NCBI RefSeq assembly: GCF_008831285.2
Contig: NC_045138.2
Coordinates: 941,143-1,005,142 of the forward strand
From: Nymphaea colorata
Lineage: Eukaryota > Streptophyta > Magnoliopsida > Nymphaeales > Nymphaeaceae
Reading direction: 5' to 3'
DNA length: 64,000 nucleotides
The first letter of the stretch is position 1; the number at the start of each line of letters is the position of its first letter. The position numbers and the translations under genes are program-made. The notes under the pieces were generated by a model. The model was not told the origin of the DNA. It ran no database searches and was given only the letters and a program-made list of their open reading frames with translations. Shown here in pieces: positions 1 to 11,030 of this stretch.

Positions 1-566
1 AAATATTTATATAAAACAAGTAAAATTTTTTAAAATTTACATATAATTTTTTTTTTAAGCGGGATTCCCTCCACCCTGCAATATGTGACATGAATTCATT
101 AAAGGAAAAGACCATAAATCATTCCAAGCTGTACTATAGACTAACTCTGCCCTTTTAAAGTTCCAAAATTTCATATTGGTTTGAAATGGCTCCAAGGGAC
201 ATAGCATAACTGATTGTACAGGCTTCGCAGTGAAATAGTTTGATTATGTTGGTGTTACTCCTGAGCTGCAAACGGTAGCTACGCGATGCTTAGTTGATAG
301 GTGTCATGCTTTGCTGTCGAAATAAATAAACTGATGCTTCCTAGATATAGCTTGGCTGCACCTTGTCTCTTCGTGTTATTTTCTTTAAGCCTCATATCTC
401 ATTACAAATATACTTTATCTTATGTTGTGTGATTGTCCTTTCTACAAGTTGAATAGCATATGAGTAGCACCTCGATACACCAAAAATAGCTCCAAACCCT
501 GGAGGGAGATTCAGCCTTTCACTCGGGCAATCGGATCTCCTCACCCGACCATCATAGTTGTGCCAC

Positions 567-625
<59 letters not shown>

Positions 626-676
626 GAGCCTTTTACTCGGGCAAAAAGATCTCCATCATAGGTGTGCCACGTCTCA

Positions 677-761
<85 letters not shown>

Positions 762-914
762 CTTTTTATACTTCTTGTGCTAATTGGCCTTTTGCTTAGG
801 TGGGGAAGGATTTTTGAAATATAAATGCACTCGATTTGATGTCAACCATGTCATGAGAGACAAATGAAAGTTTATGTCTTAGCGTTCTTCTTAGAGAACC
901 GTTTGATTGCCTTC
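1..914. other. Intergenic DNA with a duplicated CT/TA microsatellite block
   Basis: No gene is recognisable here. A unit made of ACTCGGGCAA, GATCTCC, GTGCCAC and then (CT)n(TA)n occurs twice in tandem, at about 515-624 and 630-754. The dinucleotide runs are about 570-624 and 680-754. The long open frames across them encode only Leu-Ser and Tyr-Ile repeats and are not genes. The right edge is where similarity to the SEC6 3' end begins. Confidence 0.7.
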
Positions 915-1949
915 TAGAGAGGTACTCTTTGCTTTTTTCTTGTTTTTAGCTTTTACCTCCATAGGCAAATGGTAACCATGAGGTTATGGAAGCCTATAAG
1001 TATCAAGGGCTATACAACACCCGTCCTCTTCTCAACTTATGGGTTGGTTTTATGAGATAAAACTTCTGTTTTTATCAGCTGAATCTGTGGGGCATTCTCA
1101 GACTATAAAACTGCTGGTTTTGCTGTTCACTGTTTTTTCTCTTTCTTGTTTAACGTACTCTCTCCTCCTCCAGCTTACTGGTATGAAACTATGAATTGCT
1201 ATTTTTTTTTCTGAAATACTAGAAAAAGAGAACCTAGTTCATGCCTTGCAGTCAATATGGTACATGATATGATTTATTTGCTATCTTTATTTGGTTTCAT
1301 TGTAATTTCTTTCCTTTTTGCTGATTAAATTTCCAAGTTATGAAATTTTGGTTGAAGTTGTTTTCCCATTCAAAATGTAGTGACATCCCAATGAAATCTC
1401 TCTCTCTCCCCACGTCTCTGGCATGCACTCCTGCACACACACACACACACAGAATGTATTTGACTTGCTGTGGGGTGCAGGTTGTTCAGGAGTGCAGGGA
1501 AATATACGAGAGCTATTTGTAGATGGGCGTCCACCCAAGCCTGCTTTTCTTGTCTTTGGGAGGGTGAAATGCCTGACTGCTTCCAAGGGGTCTTTGAGGA
1601 GGAAACTGTAGTTCATTTTCTCTTGTAAATGTAAATTATTTTTGGATTTTCCGTTCTCGTGGGGAAGCATTACATTTGCAATTTTGTATCTTTTTTAATG
1701 ATCTGGCCATTAGAGTTTTAATATAAATAGCTTCTTAAAACAAGAGTCAACAAAAATCCTAGCTCTCTCTCTCTCTCTCTCTCTCCATCTATCTGTCTCT
1801 CTCTGTGCCTGTGTGCGCGTGTGTATGTCAGACGCTTATCAAATTCCTCCCTCATCCCCATCCATTGAAGATAGACCAATAATTTAGTTCAGATTAAGAG
1901 AGGATGGAAGCGTAGATATAACGGATTCAATGGAATTCACCCATCTCAT
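915..1949 (+). pseudogene. Truncated duplicate of the SEC6 3' end (last intron, last exon, 3' flank)
   Basis: This stretch matches about 29598-30681, the end of the SEC6 gene, in the same order and orientation. It holds the last few bases of exon 24, the donor GTACTC, the whole last intron, the acceptor, the last exon (1481-1611) and about 340 bp of 3' flank. Similarity stops abruptly at both ends, so exons 1 to 23 are absent. The exon copy has lost one T in a TTTT run near 1519, so the frame reads [13 protein letters not shown] and then a stop; the intact copy continues [11 protein letters not shown]. After the shift, the other frame still encodes the old C-terminus up to the stop at 1609-1611. 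The intron copy lacks about 30 bp that are present near 29717-29750. It cannot make SEC6 protein. It is a segmental copy with an intron, so it is not a processed retrocopy. Confidence 0.93.
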
Positions 1950-4210
1950 AGTACATTCATAACGTCCTGCATAATCTGCCCTTCACTGGTTAACGGTTAA
2001 CAATTAAACACCATTACTGAGAGTGTAGCTTGGATATGGACAAGATCCACGAGCATCCAATAAAGTTTAAGTGAAGCACGTGGAGTATTGTGTGAGAGTG
2101 TCAATGGTTTGGATTTTTCTTCCAAAGAGTGACCCAAATCTTTATATTTGGGTATCGCTAGGGATGTCCACCCTAAGATACAATCTAACGTTTGATTCTT
2201 TTATTTGACTGGTTGGATTTCGTAAGAAAATCCAGATCTGATTAGGAAAACCGGATGCAGGTCTGTTATCGTATTTCATACCCAATTTCGGTGGACACCT
2301 GAAACACCTTACTTGGAAAAATTTGGATAATGTTTAGTATTGGTATACTTAAATCTGAATCCGAACTCCGATAGCAATAAACAATACCAGATTACTCAAT
2401 TATGTTGATGTTATATCAGATCCAAATCTAATTAGTTGACCTCCAATGATTCTACTTCTTTCTATTAGAAGTTTTCTACATTTATTATGAAAAATAAGCA
2501 TTTGAATGCCGCAAAATCAGCCACGGTTCATTGCTGTGGCGAACAAGCGAGTGGCCCCCACCATTTGAGAGATGAAAGGGCGCAAAGTTTTTCAATAGAT
2601 GACTCGCGCGCACATTTGAGCCCAGAGAGAGAGACAAAGAGAGAGAGAATCAATCCATCATTGGTCGAGAGAAAGAGAGGGAGAGAGGAGGGCTCTGTTG
2701 GACCCAGGGAGTTCGCGGACTTCTTTTTCACACTTCTTCTCTTCTCTTCTGCTATTCACAGCTCTCGATTGCAAGTTTCTTCTTCTAGAGTTTTCCTCTC
2801 TTCTTCGATTGCAAAGGAAACTCCTCGGGCGAGGGATGAAGATATATTGGTTCCATGATTCCATCCAATGAGCAAGAGGTTGAGCATAAGGTCTAGCAGG
2901 TTGAAGGAGGTTTAGAGTCCAATATTTGGAATGCACCTTTTGGGCTCAATCTGATGTTATACCTAGCACCAGGTCGTCAGACCAAAAGAAAAAGGAAAAG
3001 GTTTGGAAAATCTATAAAACAAACATCTGCGGTCTATGATGGAGTTGGTATCTAGATGCAAGTGAAACTTTTGGAGATAATACAGATAAGACTATCCATG
3101 ATGTCATGTTAACATGATAAGCTGAAGCATGAATACAGGGTACAAGAGGCTTTGGTACAATGTCTAAAAGAATAGTTATCACAAATTATAAAATTTATTC
3201 ATTTGTTGGTCATTAGTTACTCCTTTTGGTTATCCATATGTTAGCTAGGTTTTTCACTAGATAGTTATTTAAGAAACTATTTGTTTAGGTAGTCTACTCA
3301 CTAATCTAGGGTTACAACTACCGCTTCAACAGGCAGGAAAGCAAATTTTCTAGGCAGTCTTGCCAAAAGTAATTTCCTTTCACTTTTCCAAACCTTTTTT
3401 TTTTTTTGAAATTTAAAGGCATTTTAAACTTCTGACTTCTATTCTAATTTCTAAATATTGACAGGAGATCTTTCTAACAGCTATTATAAAGGATGAATGG
3501 ACCCTTTTAACATCATCATGGATTAGTAGAAACCTCCTCCATGATGATGACATGGGCATGACTCAAGGCCACATCCCAACGCTGGACAGCTAGAAGATTA
3601 ACTAAGAGGAATGAGTACGATCATCTAGACCCATTCAATTCTCTTATATATATATAAGAGGATGTCTTACACTTGTTCACCAGTATCCATTTAATTATTT
3701 ACAGTTTTATGTGGTGATGCCTAGTGCAAATTCCTCACTCCTTTTAAATTATCACATATCTTAAAAGTATCCTCTGATCGTGATTTTCTATGTACATTAT
3801 TATTCAAAATGAACTGTCACATCCACAATATCCTAAAATATCATCAAATGGCATCCTTTATGGATACAGTTATCTTTTAAAATTTCACATTTTCCCAAAC
3901 ATAATACTGCAATAGAGGCAATATTTTCTCTTTGGCGTAATATAATTTTATTGAAAAATACAACCTAAAAAAGAAAGACATCTTCACCCCTAGGTGCAGT
4001 GAAAGAGATCGCAAGGAATATATAGAGGCTCGAGTAATAGCTTTGACCAATCCATGGAACAGAGAGAGAGAGAGATACCTCATACCGTTTTCAGTACTTT
4101 CTCTTCTTCTTCTTTTATACGAATGCTTCTTTTGTGGTTCTTTCATGCATCTCGTCTTCAAAAGTCATTCATTATAACCTCTCCATCTTTCATCTTGTTT
4201 TTTTCATTTA
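1950..4210. other. Intergenic DNA, degenerate repeats and a purine-rich patch
   Basis: No gene is recognised. About 2107-2420 is rich in AATCCAGATCTGA-like words and resembles 48961-49650, so it is probably an old dispersed repeat. About 2620-2860 is a GAGA/CT-rich patch with a 123-codon open frame of low complexity; it could be an old leader or LTR, but nothing in the peptide is recognisable. About 3180-3330 has a TTAG-rich character seen in some LTRs, but no boundary could be found. A short self-complementary CTTATATATATATAAG lies near 3644-3659. Confidence 0.5.
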
Positions 4211-4438
4211 GGTTGTGTTTGATCTGAGGTTGCGTTAAAAGACATGTTTTGAAAGATCTTCAATTTAAACAAGCTGAGGATCTTAATAGCATGAATTTCA
4301 AATACATGCTACATGTTCAAAACCATGAATTTAAGATCGGATTTGTGGGGAGGTGTCTGATCTTAAATCCATAGATTTGAGATATTAGAGTTTTCAGATA
4401 ACCATGGATCTCAGATCTACGGTGAACCAAACACAACC
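4211..4438. mobile_element. Tourist-like MITE (PIF/Harbinger type), 228 bp
   Basis: The left end reads GGTTGTGTTTGATC and the right end is its inverted form, GAACCAAACACAACC. TTA lies just outside each end, as expected for the 3-bp target duplication of PIF/Harbinger-related elements. The interior has no coding capacity and carries several self-complementary ATCTTAAATC / GATTTAAGATC words, so the whole element could fold back. The ends and the flanking TTA are seen directly; the superfamily is inferred from the end sequence and duplication length. Confidence 0.7.
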
Positions 4439-4984
4439 TTACACTTTCAATTCTGCACTTGTGGTCTCAAGAATGCACTCTCTCATGCTTTAGTCTTGTT
4501 TTTTTTTTTCATTGGTTTCGGGTTTGCACTTATTGTCTTAAAAAAGTAGTTGCATTGCTAGTGCATCTTTTCTTCTTTGCAAGTTCCATTACGTGAACCT
4601 ATATCTTCTCCTCTATGTGGGCAGGCTTAAATTTATAGGATGGTGTCCTTGGCAAACCAATGAAGTAAAATTAAAGTAGCTCAGGAGATCCAATCATGTG
4701 TACTACCATATTGTTTCTTTTTTCTTTTGTTATTCATTGATGAAGATGAAGATATATGTGTGGTCTTTACATACAATTGTCCTCAAAGCAGGGGTGAAGC
4801 AGGTATGGGCTACGTGTGATCTAAACATGACTATATATGCCATTTTTGAAAGCATCCCCTTTGCCCTTCAACTCATTCACACTTTAAAAGTCGACCGATG
4901 CGCCATAAAATAAAATTTCAAAGGGCCTCTGACCCAAGTTGAATGAAGGTGGGACCTCAAATCCTCGGATCTCATACATTCAAT

Positions 4985-5258
4985 TTGCGTTTGACAGCCT
5001 TGGTTCTTAGATCTAATGCTGCATAAAAAGCCATGTTTTGGGAGATTTCAATTTAATCAAACAGTGAATCTCAGTAGCATCGATTTAAGATTCATGTTAC
5101 ATGTTAAAAATCATGGATTTAAGGTGTGATAGAAGGAGGTCTGACCTTAAATCTATAGATTTGAGATCCTACCACGAACCTGAGATTCAATATGGAACAA
5201 ACACAACCTCATTTATAATAGATCGGATCTAAGAACTAAGGTAAACAAGCACTGCCAA
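4985..5258. mobile_element. Diverged MITE related to the one at 4211
   Basis: The interior shares phrases with the 4211-4438 element in the same order: CATGTTTTGG, TCAATTTAA, ACATGTT, ATAGATTTGAGAT, and CAAACACAACCT near 5200. The outer ends are imperfect inverted repeats (TTGGTTCTTAGATCT on the left, CGGATCTAAGAACTAAGG on the right). No clean target duplication was found. It is probably an older or longer member of the same family, or a nested pair. Confidence 0.55.
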
Positions 5259-7237
5259 CTTTTTGAACTCCTAATCATCACAAAGTTCAGACTCCGAACT
5301 ACGCCTAGCCAAGTTGGATGGAACTTTTGTTGCTTTTCTTTTTTTTTTTTGGAAATTAAAGAGAAAAACCTCATTGTTCATTAGGTAATGCTCATTACTG
5401 GCGAAATTTGATAGAAAAAAGTTCTCGTCGAATTAAGCATCAATAAAGTTCACATTCTTAGGATATACTATATCACAATAATCATTTTACATATTATATG
5501 GCACGGTTGCATTAAGTTAATGTATTGTTGCTTCATGTGCTCATGCGAGTTTCTGATTTACTAAAATGCCAAACAAACAATGCATGATAATTAAATTTCT
5601 ACATTCACATAGATGCAAAACAAAGGCGGGAAGACAAGGAGAAATGTATCGTGTTTCTTTTTAATAATAAAAGGGGAACATTACTTTTGTCATTATAAAA
5701 TTGTTATATGAAATCTTTAGAGTTGATAAAAAAGGTTAGGTGCATGGAGTTGTTTCCCAAGTAGGGCTATGCATGAGTCACATCTGGTAGGAGGGTTTTG
5801 TAATTTTTTATTATTTAAAAACATTATTTAAGTAAAAAAAAATGACTATCAAAAAGCCAGGAACACGACTTCCTTTAGTTGCCTAACTTTAGCCGAACTC
5901 ATACCTATTATTAATTTCTTCGTAATCCTACCCACTTCATCAACTAATACAGTTTAAAATGTTTCGTGTGAATAACACTAAAATTTGTTTTAAAAAATTA
6001 ACTAAAGTTATTAAACCTTTATGTGAATAACATGATTTGAATCAGTTTTGAATCAACAAAAAATTATTATTAAAAGTTTTTACTTTAAAAATAACTAAAA
6101 TTAACAAAACATTTCTAAAATAAAACTGACACGTAGTGTTCTTGGTTTTAGTTAATGAGTCCCCACCATGTTAAAAATTGTATGTAATTAAAGCATTAGC
6201 AACGGTTCATCGCTTAAGCGATGGTTCTGGTGTCTTTAATAATATGTATTTTATAATAATTTTTAAACATTTACATATTTCAATTTTCCCATGATAAATC
6301 TGTGCACAATATAATAGATTATAGCAATCACAATTTGCATTTTAGTCATTTTGGGAAAGATCCATTTATGAGGTCAGCGTCATTAATTCATCACTAGCAA
6401 AAAATTGGGAAGAAAATGCAATATATGCAAAAATGCTTTTCTTTTACTATGTAATTTTGTATTAAATAATTCCAACTTAAGCATTTCGTGTATATTTTCC
6501 TTTGCTTAGGTTGTGTTGGCAACCCTCTCAAACGGAAGTGTTTTGCAATATAAGCATTATTTTGCAAAAAGAAGCAAGAAAATCACTTCATTTTACAATA
6601 TATCCATAAGCTGAGGACCAACTCGCAAAAAAGAAAATTCCAAAAAGAAGCATAAGAATTTAATTGGTTAGGGTTTAATAGACACTAATAACATAATTAC
6701 CACAGCTAGGGGCCGGAGCCAGGAATTTTTCAGGAGAAAACCTGAATTATAGCTTCAAAAATTAGACCGGAACCAAAATATCATTTAAAAAAGTTTATAT
6801 ATAAAAATGATTTTTTTAAAAATTTACATGTAAAGGAGTGCCACTTAACAATTTTAGACCATTTGCAAATGCTAGTATCGGAGCATATTGAACCATGACT
6901 AAGTTGAAGTTTGGTTTTCATTGTTAGATCTTTAAAATATTTTGAGTTAGTTTTTTAATTCAAAAATTTTTGAAAAATAAGGTGATATAGGCCCATAAAT
7001 ATATATCAACTAATCACTATATCATGGAGGAAACTGATATGGCGTTTATGTGGATATCTACAAACATTGCTGTTTATAAAATGGGCACTTGAATTAAAAT
7101 GGAAAATAAGATTATCAATCCCTGCGGGGTTCTTCCATCCTTAACCTCTTTGTTTGCTTAACTGTGTTTGATTGAGGACCACATGGACAAGATTGGATGC
7201 CTCAAAAATATTGTCACAACTTTATGAGGACAGGACA
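5259..7237. other. AT-rich intergenic DNA
   Basis: No gene is recognised in about 2 kb of AT-rich sequence. GGGGCCGGAGCCAGGAATTTTTC near 6710 resembles the GGGGCGGAGCC end of hAT-type MITEs seen at 49797 and 52803, but the other end was not found. Confidence 0.5.
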
Positions 7238-8245
7238 TTTGTTTACTTCAGATCCGAGACTGAAGGAGCTTTGAGATTATCAGGGATTATCAGATTCAAG
7301 GATTTAAAGTCAGATCCCTCTTATCCGGTTCAAAAAAAAAATTATGTAATGGTTTACACTTTGAGTCTCACATAAAATAGACTTTATATCAACAATGGAT
7401 GTGAAATTTGAGGCTATGAAACACAATCTAGTGAAATTAGTAAGAGGAATGTTCTTAAGACTTTCTATACAAGACCGAGTGTCTTAAGACAGTCTTTCAT
7501 CTGTTTTCTTCGCCGCTAGATTACCAGTTACCGAGACGACTCCTGAAATGGCGTTTTAGTAAAATAAGCAGGATCGGGGACCATTCTGTAATTAGGTCCT
7601 TCGGGCACCTCCCATGCTGTGGGTTTTCACATTTTCAGAAAATTGGTTTGTGTGTCTGGATTACATCTAAAACACATTTTTTTTTGTGAATAACCTCTCG
7701 GTCAGGTTTTGGGCGAGCGAGAGGTGAACCCCCACCGCCCAAGCAAGGCCTGAAGGCTCTCCATTCCCCTTGTTTTTAGGGTCGCAATAACAGCAGTGTA
7801 CCCTTCAACTTGAATGTCGTGCCCTACCGCCTTAAAATATAGAAACATAACGCTCACGAAAATCAAACAAGGAACCTGCCTTAATACAAGCCCTAACTCA
7901 ACTAGTTACCCTATGTCTCTTGAGGGGACATGGGGTCAGGTTATTCAATCTTCTAAAACCAGGTTTTTTGAAAACTTAATTTTGTGAAAATCTGGTTTAC
8001 GATGTTGCCCATACTCTTCATCTTCCTGTCCACTGCTGGTGCGAGTGGTGCTCTTTTCCCCTTTTAATAAACAGAGAGAGAATCGATCATGACTTGGCTT
8101 GCTCCAACGTCCTCGTCTTTTTCTGGAAGAGGAAGGAAGGAAAACCCTCGATATGTGTCGGAAAAGGCAAGTTCAAAGCAGCCTATTTTACTAAAACGGG
8201 TCTAATTTGCATATACAGGGGAAGTTCTATCCAACTTCGTGAGTT

Positions 8246-8542
8246 TTGCTTCAGAGACATCCGTTGCTTCCTGCGGAGAACGAGAATGGATTGGGAGGAA
8301 GGCGTTTTACCATCTCGGAATTGGAATATCATGGTGGTTTGAGATTGTGGAGATTACGTGAGACGAGTGGAAAGCCAATCGAGTTTTTCGTTTTCTTGCC
8401 GAAGGCGGAAGAGACTCATCTCTTTCGCTTCGGTTTTCCTTCCTTCCGTGATCTACCGCTAACTAAGAGGCTTCGAGGAATAAGCGGTATATTTATAGCG
8501 AGGAGGAAACAAGATAACCAAGATAAGAAGCTAATCTCCTAA
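8246..8542 (+). other. Open frame in the left arm and centre of the inverted repeat, unrecognised
   Basis: An open frame of about 98 codons runs from the left arm into the centre. It has no ATG start (it opens with TTG), so any real product would need an upstream exon. The peptide has ordinary composition, with phrases such as FTISELEYHGGLRLWRL and KPIEFFVFLPKAEETHLF. It may be a remnant of a retroelement or a captured gene piece. I do not recognise the family, and no full gene is present. Confidence 0.3.
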
Positions 8543-9265
8543 AGGGACGTAAAATTATCTTTTGAAGCAAATAATGAACATGATAAATCTAAGATCATTT
8601 AAAGATAGTATATCAAGGATCCAAATGCAGTGCCAAATGGATGTTTGTGGCCAGCGGGATGATTTGGGTTGGCCCCCGGATTAGAATCCGAGCAAAAGTT
8701 CAGTATCTACTTAAATTAATCTCTCATATTAACTGTGAACAGTTTGTCACATCTATTTCTTCTTTCCTTCTTTCTTCTTGAGCAGAAACACTTGTCACTA
8801 TTATGGTGACCATCCTGATCAGTTCAATTAACCAGCGCAACCAATAATTGGTGCTTGTTTTCATGCCAGCCCATGTTTGCAGTTCTACTTTCAGAGCTGA
8901 TGGATGATGCCAAACATTTGCTGAGAACTCAGAAGCATGATCCTCTTCATTTGTACATGGCTACTCCCAATTGTTCAAACATAACAAGCATGGTTCTGGT
9001 GCACTTCATATGCTCTGTCATCTGAGCGATGGATCTTCCATGGTATGTGCTTGCCATAAAAATCTCAAACCACCATGATATTCCAATTCCGAGATGGTAA
9101 AATGCCTTCCTCCCAATCCATTCTCGTTCTCCGCAGGAAGCAACAGATGTCTCTGAAGCAAAACTCACGAAGTTGGATAGAACTTCCCCTGTATATGCAA
9201 ATTAGACCCGTTTTAGTAAAATAGGCTGCTTTGAACTTGCCTTTTCCGACATATATCGGGGGTTT

Positions 9266-9377
9266 TCCTCTCCTCTTCTAGAAAAAGACGAGGACGTTGG
9301 AGCAAGCCAAGTCATATACGGTCCTCTCCTCTTCTAGAAAAAGACGAGGACGTTGGAGCAAGCCAAGTCATATACGG
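9266..9377. repeat. 56-bp tandem duplication in the right arm
   Basis: A unit beginning TCCTCTCCTCTTCTAG and ending CATATACGG occurs twice in a row, offset by exactly 56 bp. The left arm has a single copy, so the duplication arose after the arms separated. Confidence 0.85.
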
Positions 9378-9738
9378 TTCTCTCTGTTGATTAAAAGGGG
9401 AAAAGAGCGCCACTCACACCAGCAGTGGACAGGAAGATGAAGAGTATGGTAGCGTTTGGGTAACATCGTAAACCAGATTTTCACACAAAATTAAGTTTTC
9501 AAAAAACCTGGTTTTAGAAGATTGAATAGCCTGATCTGAAGTAAACAAACTGCACTAATGGATTACACGCAAGTCCTGCACCTTCATATCGTGCAGAACC
9601 AACAAAAGTGACCCGTAAACTACACTAACGTGACCTCTGTTTCTCTCTCTCCCTAACTTCTATAAGTTGGAATATTTAAGTTCTAAGGAAGATACAGAGA
9701 GAGATGAAGAATTGAGGAGTCGATTGAGGTCGTCAAGG

Positions 9739-9877
9739 ATGGATGAGGCAAGTGCTGGCGCTTCCCGTCGCCGCGGCCACTGGACGCCAGGAGAAGACGA
9801 AAAGCTCAGACAGCTCGTGGAGCAATACGGCCCTCAGAATTGGAATTCCATCGCAGCCAAACTCCAAGGTCGATCAG
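9739..9877 (+). pseudogene. Orphan first exon of an R2R3-MYB gene (MYB52/54-like group)
   Basis: From the ATG at 9739 the frame encodes a short leader (MDEASAGASRRR) and then most of a first MYB repeat: GHWTPGEDEKLRQLVEQYG, then NWNSIAAKLQGRSG. W, E and D residues typical of the repeat are present. The RGHW...EDEKL...GPQNWN...GRSG pattern is typical of the MYB52/54/56/105/117 group. A GT donor follows at 9878 inside the last Gly codon. The next exon should begin KSCRLRWFNQLDP and encode the rest of this repeat and the second repeat. I found no such sequence before SEC6 begins at about 11 kb, on either strand. It looks like a gene fragment left by rearrangement or carried by the adjacent inverted repeat. 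A true gene with an unusually distant exon 2 is unlikely. Confidence 0.72.
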
Positions 9878-10538
9878 GTACATGCTGTTGAACATCTCTC
9901 TCTCTCTCTCTTGCAAAAGTTCTTGCAGAAGTTGGTATTCTTCATCCTTTATGAACTTCAATAACAAGTGTTGAAATCAGCAACATGATGAAGCACAGGA
10001 TATTTCAGCCACAGTGAGGAACCAGAGGAGTCCTGCACCATGCATAAGAATGTTGGATTCATAGACTTTCTTGGTGTTGGGACTTCTTAACTTTTTTTCT
10101 TTTAGAGTTGTAGTTCTTCTCTTTTTTGAAGCAATGCCAAGTCATTCTCTATCTCTTGAGTTTTTTTAATCTTTTTTTTTTAGTCCCTTTTCCCAGCTTT
10201 TCTGTTCATAATTCAATGGACAGCCTCTTTGTAGTTCTTGAACTGTTCATAATTTATCTTTTGCATATTTGTATGCATGCTCGAGCAGACATCCTTTTCT
10301 TGCTTTAAATATACTTGGTTTAAAAATTGAGGTAATTTATTAAATACTATAACATGTATTTTATAAATCTAATTACTAAGAGTTTATTATTGTTCTCATG
10401 TCCAAAACAACCTCTTGAAAAGTAACTAATGTGTAAATTAAATATATATTTATAAAATATGGACATATCAATAAATAATTTAAGTAAAATTTGTGTGGGC
10501 AAGTGTCCAAGTTTATAAAATATGGACTCATTAACATA

Positions 10539-10578
<40 letters not shown>

Positions 10579-11030
10579 GTGGATAAAAATTAAAAATCTA
10601 TTATTAAAACGACCATGAATTATTGCTAAAATTATTATAATTCATGTATTGTACCAAGTCATGCTAATGCATCTGTAACGACTACTTTTTAACTATATGT
10701 TTTAAAATTTTAATCATCCAACAACAACATTTATGTGTATGCAACAATCCGCGGTCTAAGATTAACCCGACCTTATTTTATTAGTGTATATTTGTTTTTT
10801 GATTTCATTTTAATAAAAGATAACGTACACGGTTTGTATCGGAAATTTCGGGTTGAGATCCATCTTTAATACGAAATCGACCCATCATTTCAGTTCGGCT
10901 GATTGGTCTACGACGGGATTCGGATTTTATTTCGGACCGAGCTTGAGTCGGGTGGCCCGCCCCTCAATAAGGAGCCTTAAGTTTGTCGCTACAAATTACT
11001 AAATTACCCTTTTTACTCTCATGATTTGCA
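9878..11030. other. Intergenic DNA between the MYB fragment and SEC6
   Basis: AT-rich with no gene recognised. A (TA)n microsatellite lies at about 10542-10575. The last 250 bp becomes more GC-rich towards the inferred SEC6 leader and probably includes its promoter. No core promoter element stood out. Confidence 0.5.

Larger units (their letters stand above)
7238..9549. mobile_element. Long inverted-repeat (foldback) element
   Basis: Bases 7936-8346 are repeated as the reverse complement at 9061-9534, around a 714-bp unpaired centre (8347-9060). The arms are nearly identical over more than 400 bp. Differences include a roughly 10-bp loss in the left arm near 8007 and a 56-bp tandem duplication in the right arm. 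A 17-base word at 7238-7254 is the exact reverse complement of 9533-9549, next to the outer end of the right arm. This suggests the original left end lies at 7238 and that about 680 bp was later inserted into the left arm (7255-7935). No transposase is present. A transcript across it would fold into a long double-stranded RNA. It could be a foldback transposon or two inverted copies of one element; no target duplication was established. Confidence 0.8.

Noticed and set aside
558-824. Open frame of 88 codons
   Set aside because: It is produced by CT and TA microsatellites and encodes only Leu-Ser and Tyr-Ile repeats.
1338-1670. Minus-strand open frame of 110 codons, with a similar one at 30004-30276
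   Set aside because: Both are the antisense of the SEC6 last exon and intron and have no independent gene features.
2487-2858. Open frame of 123 codons
   Set aside because: It crosses a GAGA/CT-rich patch, has low complexity, and matches no family I know.
9878-11030. Second exon for the MYB fragment
   Set aside because: I looked for KSCRLRW and the second MYB repeat on both strands and found nothing similar.
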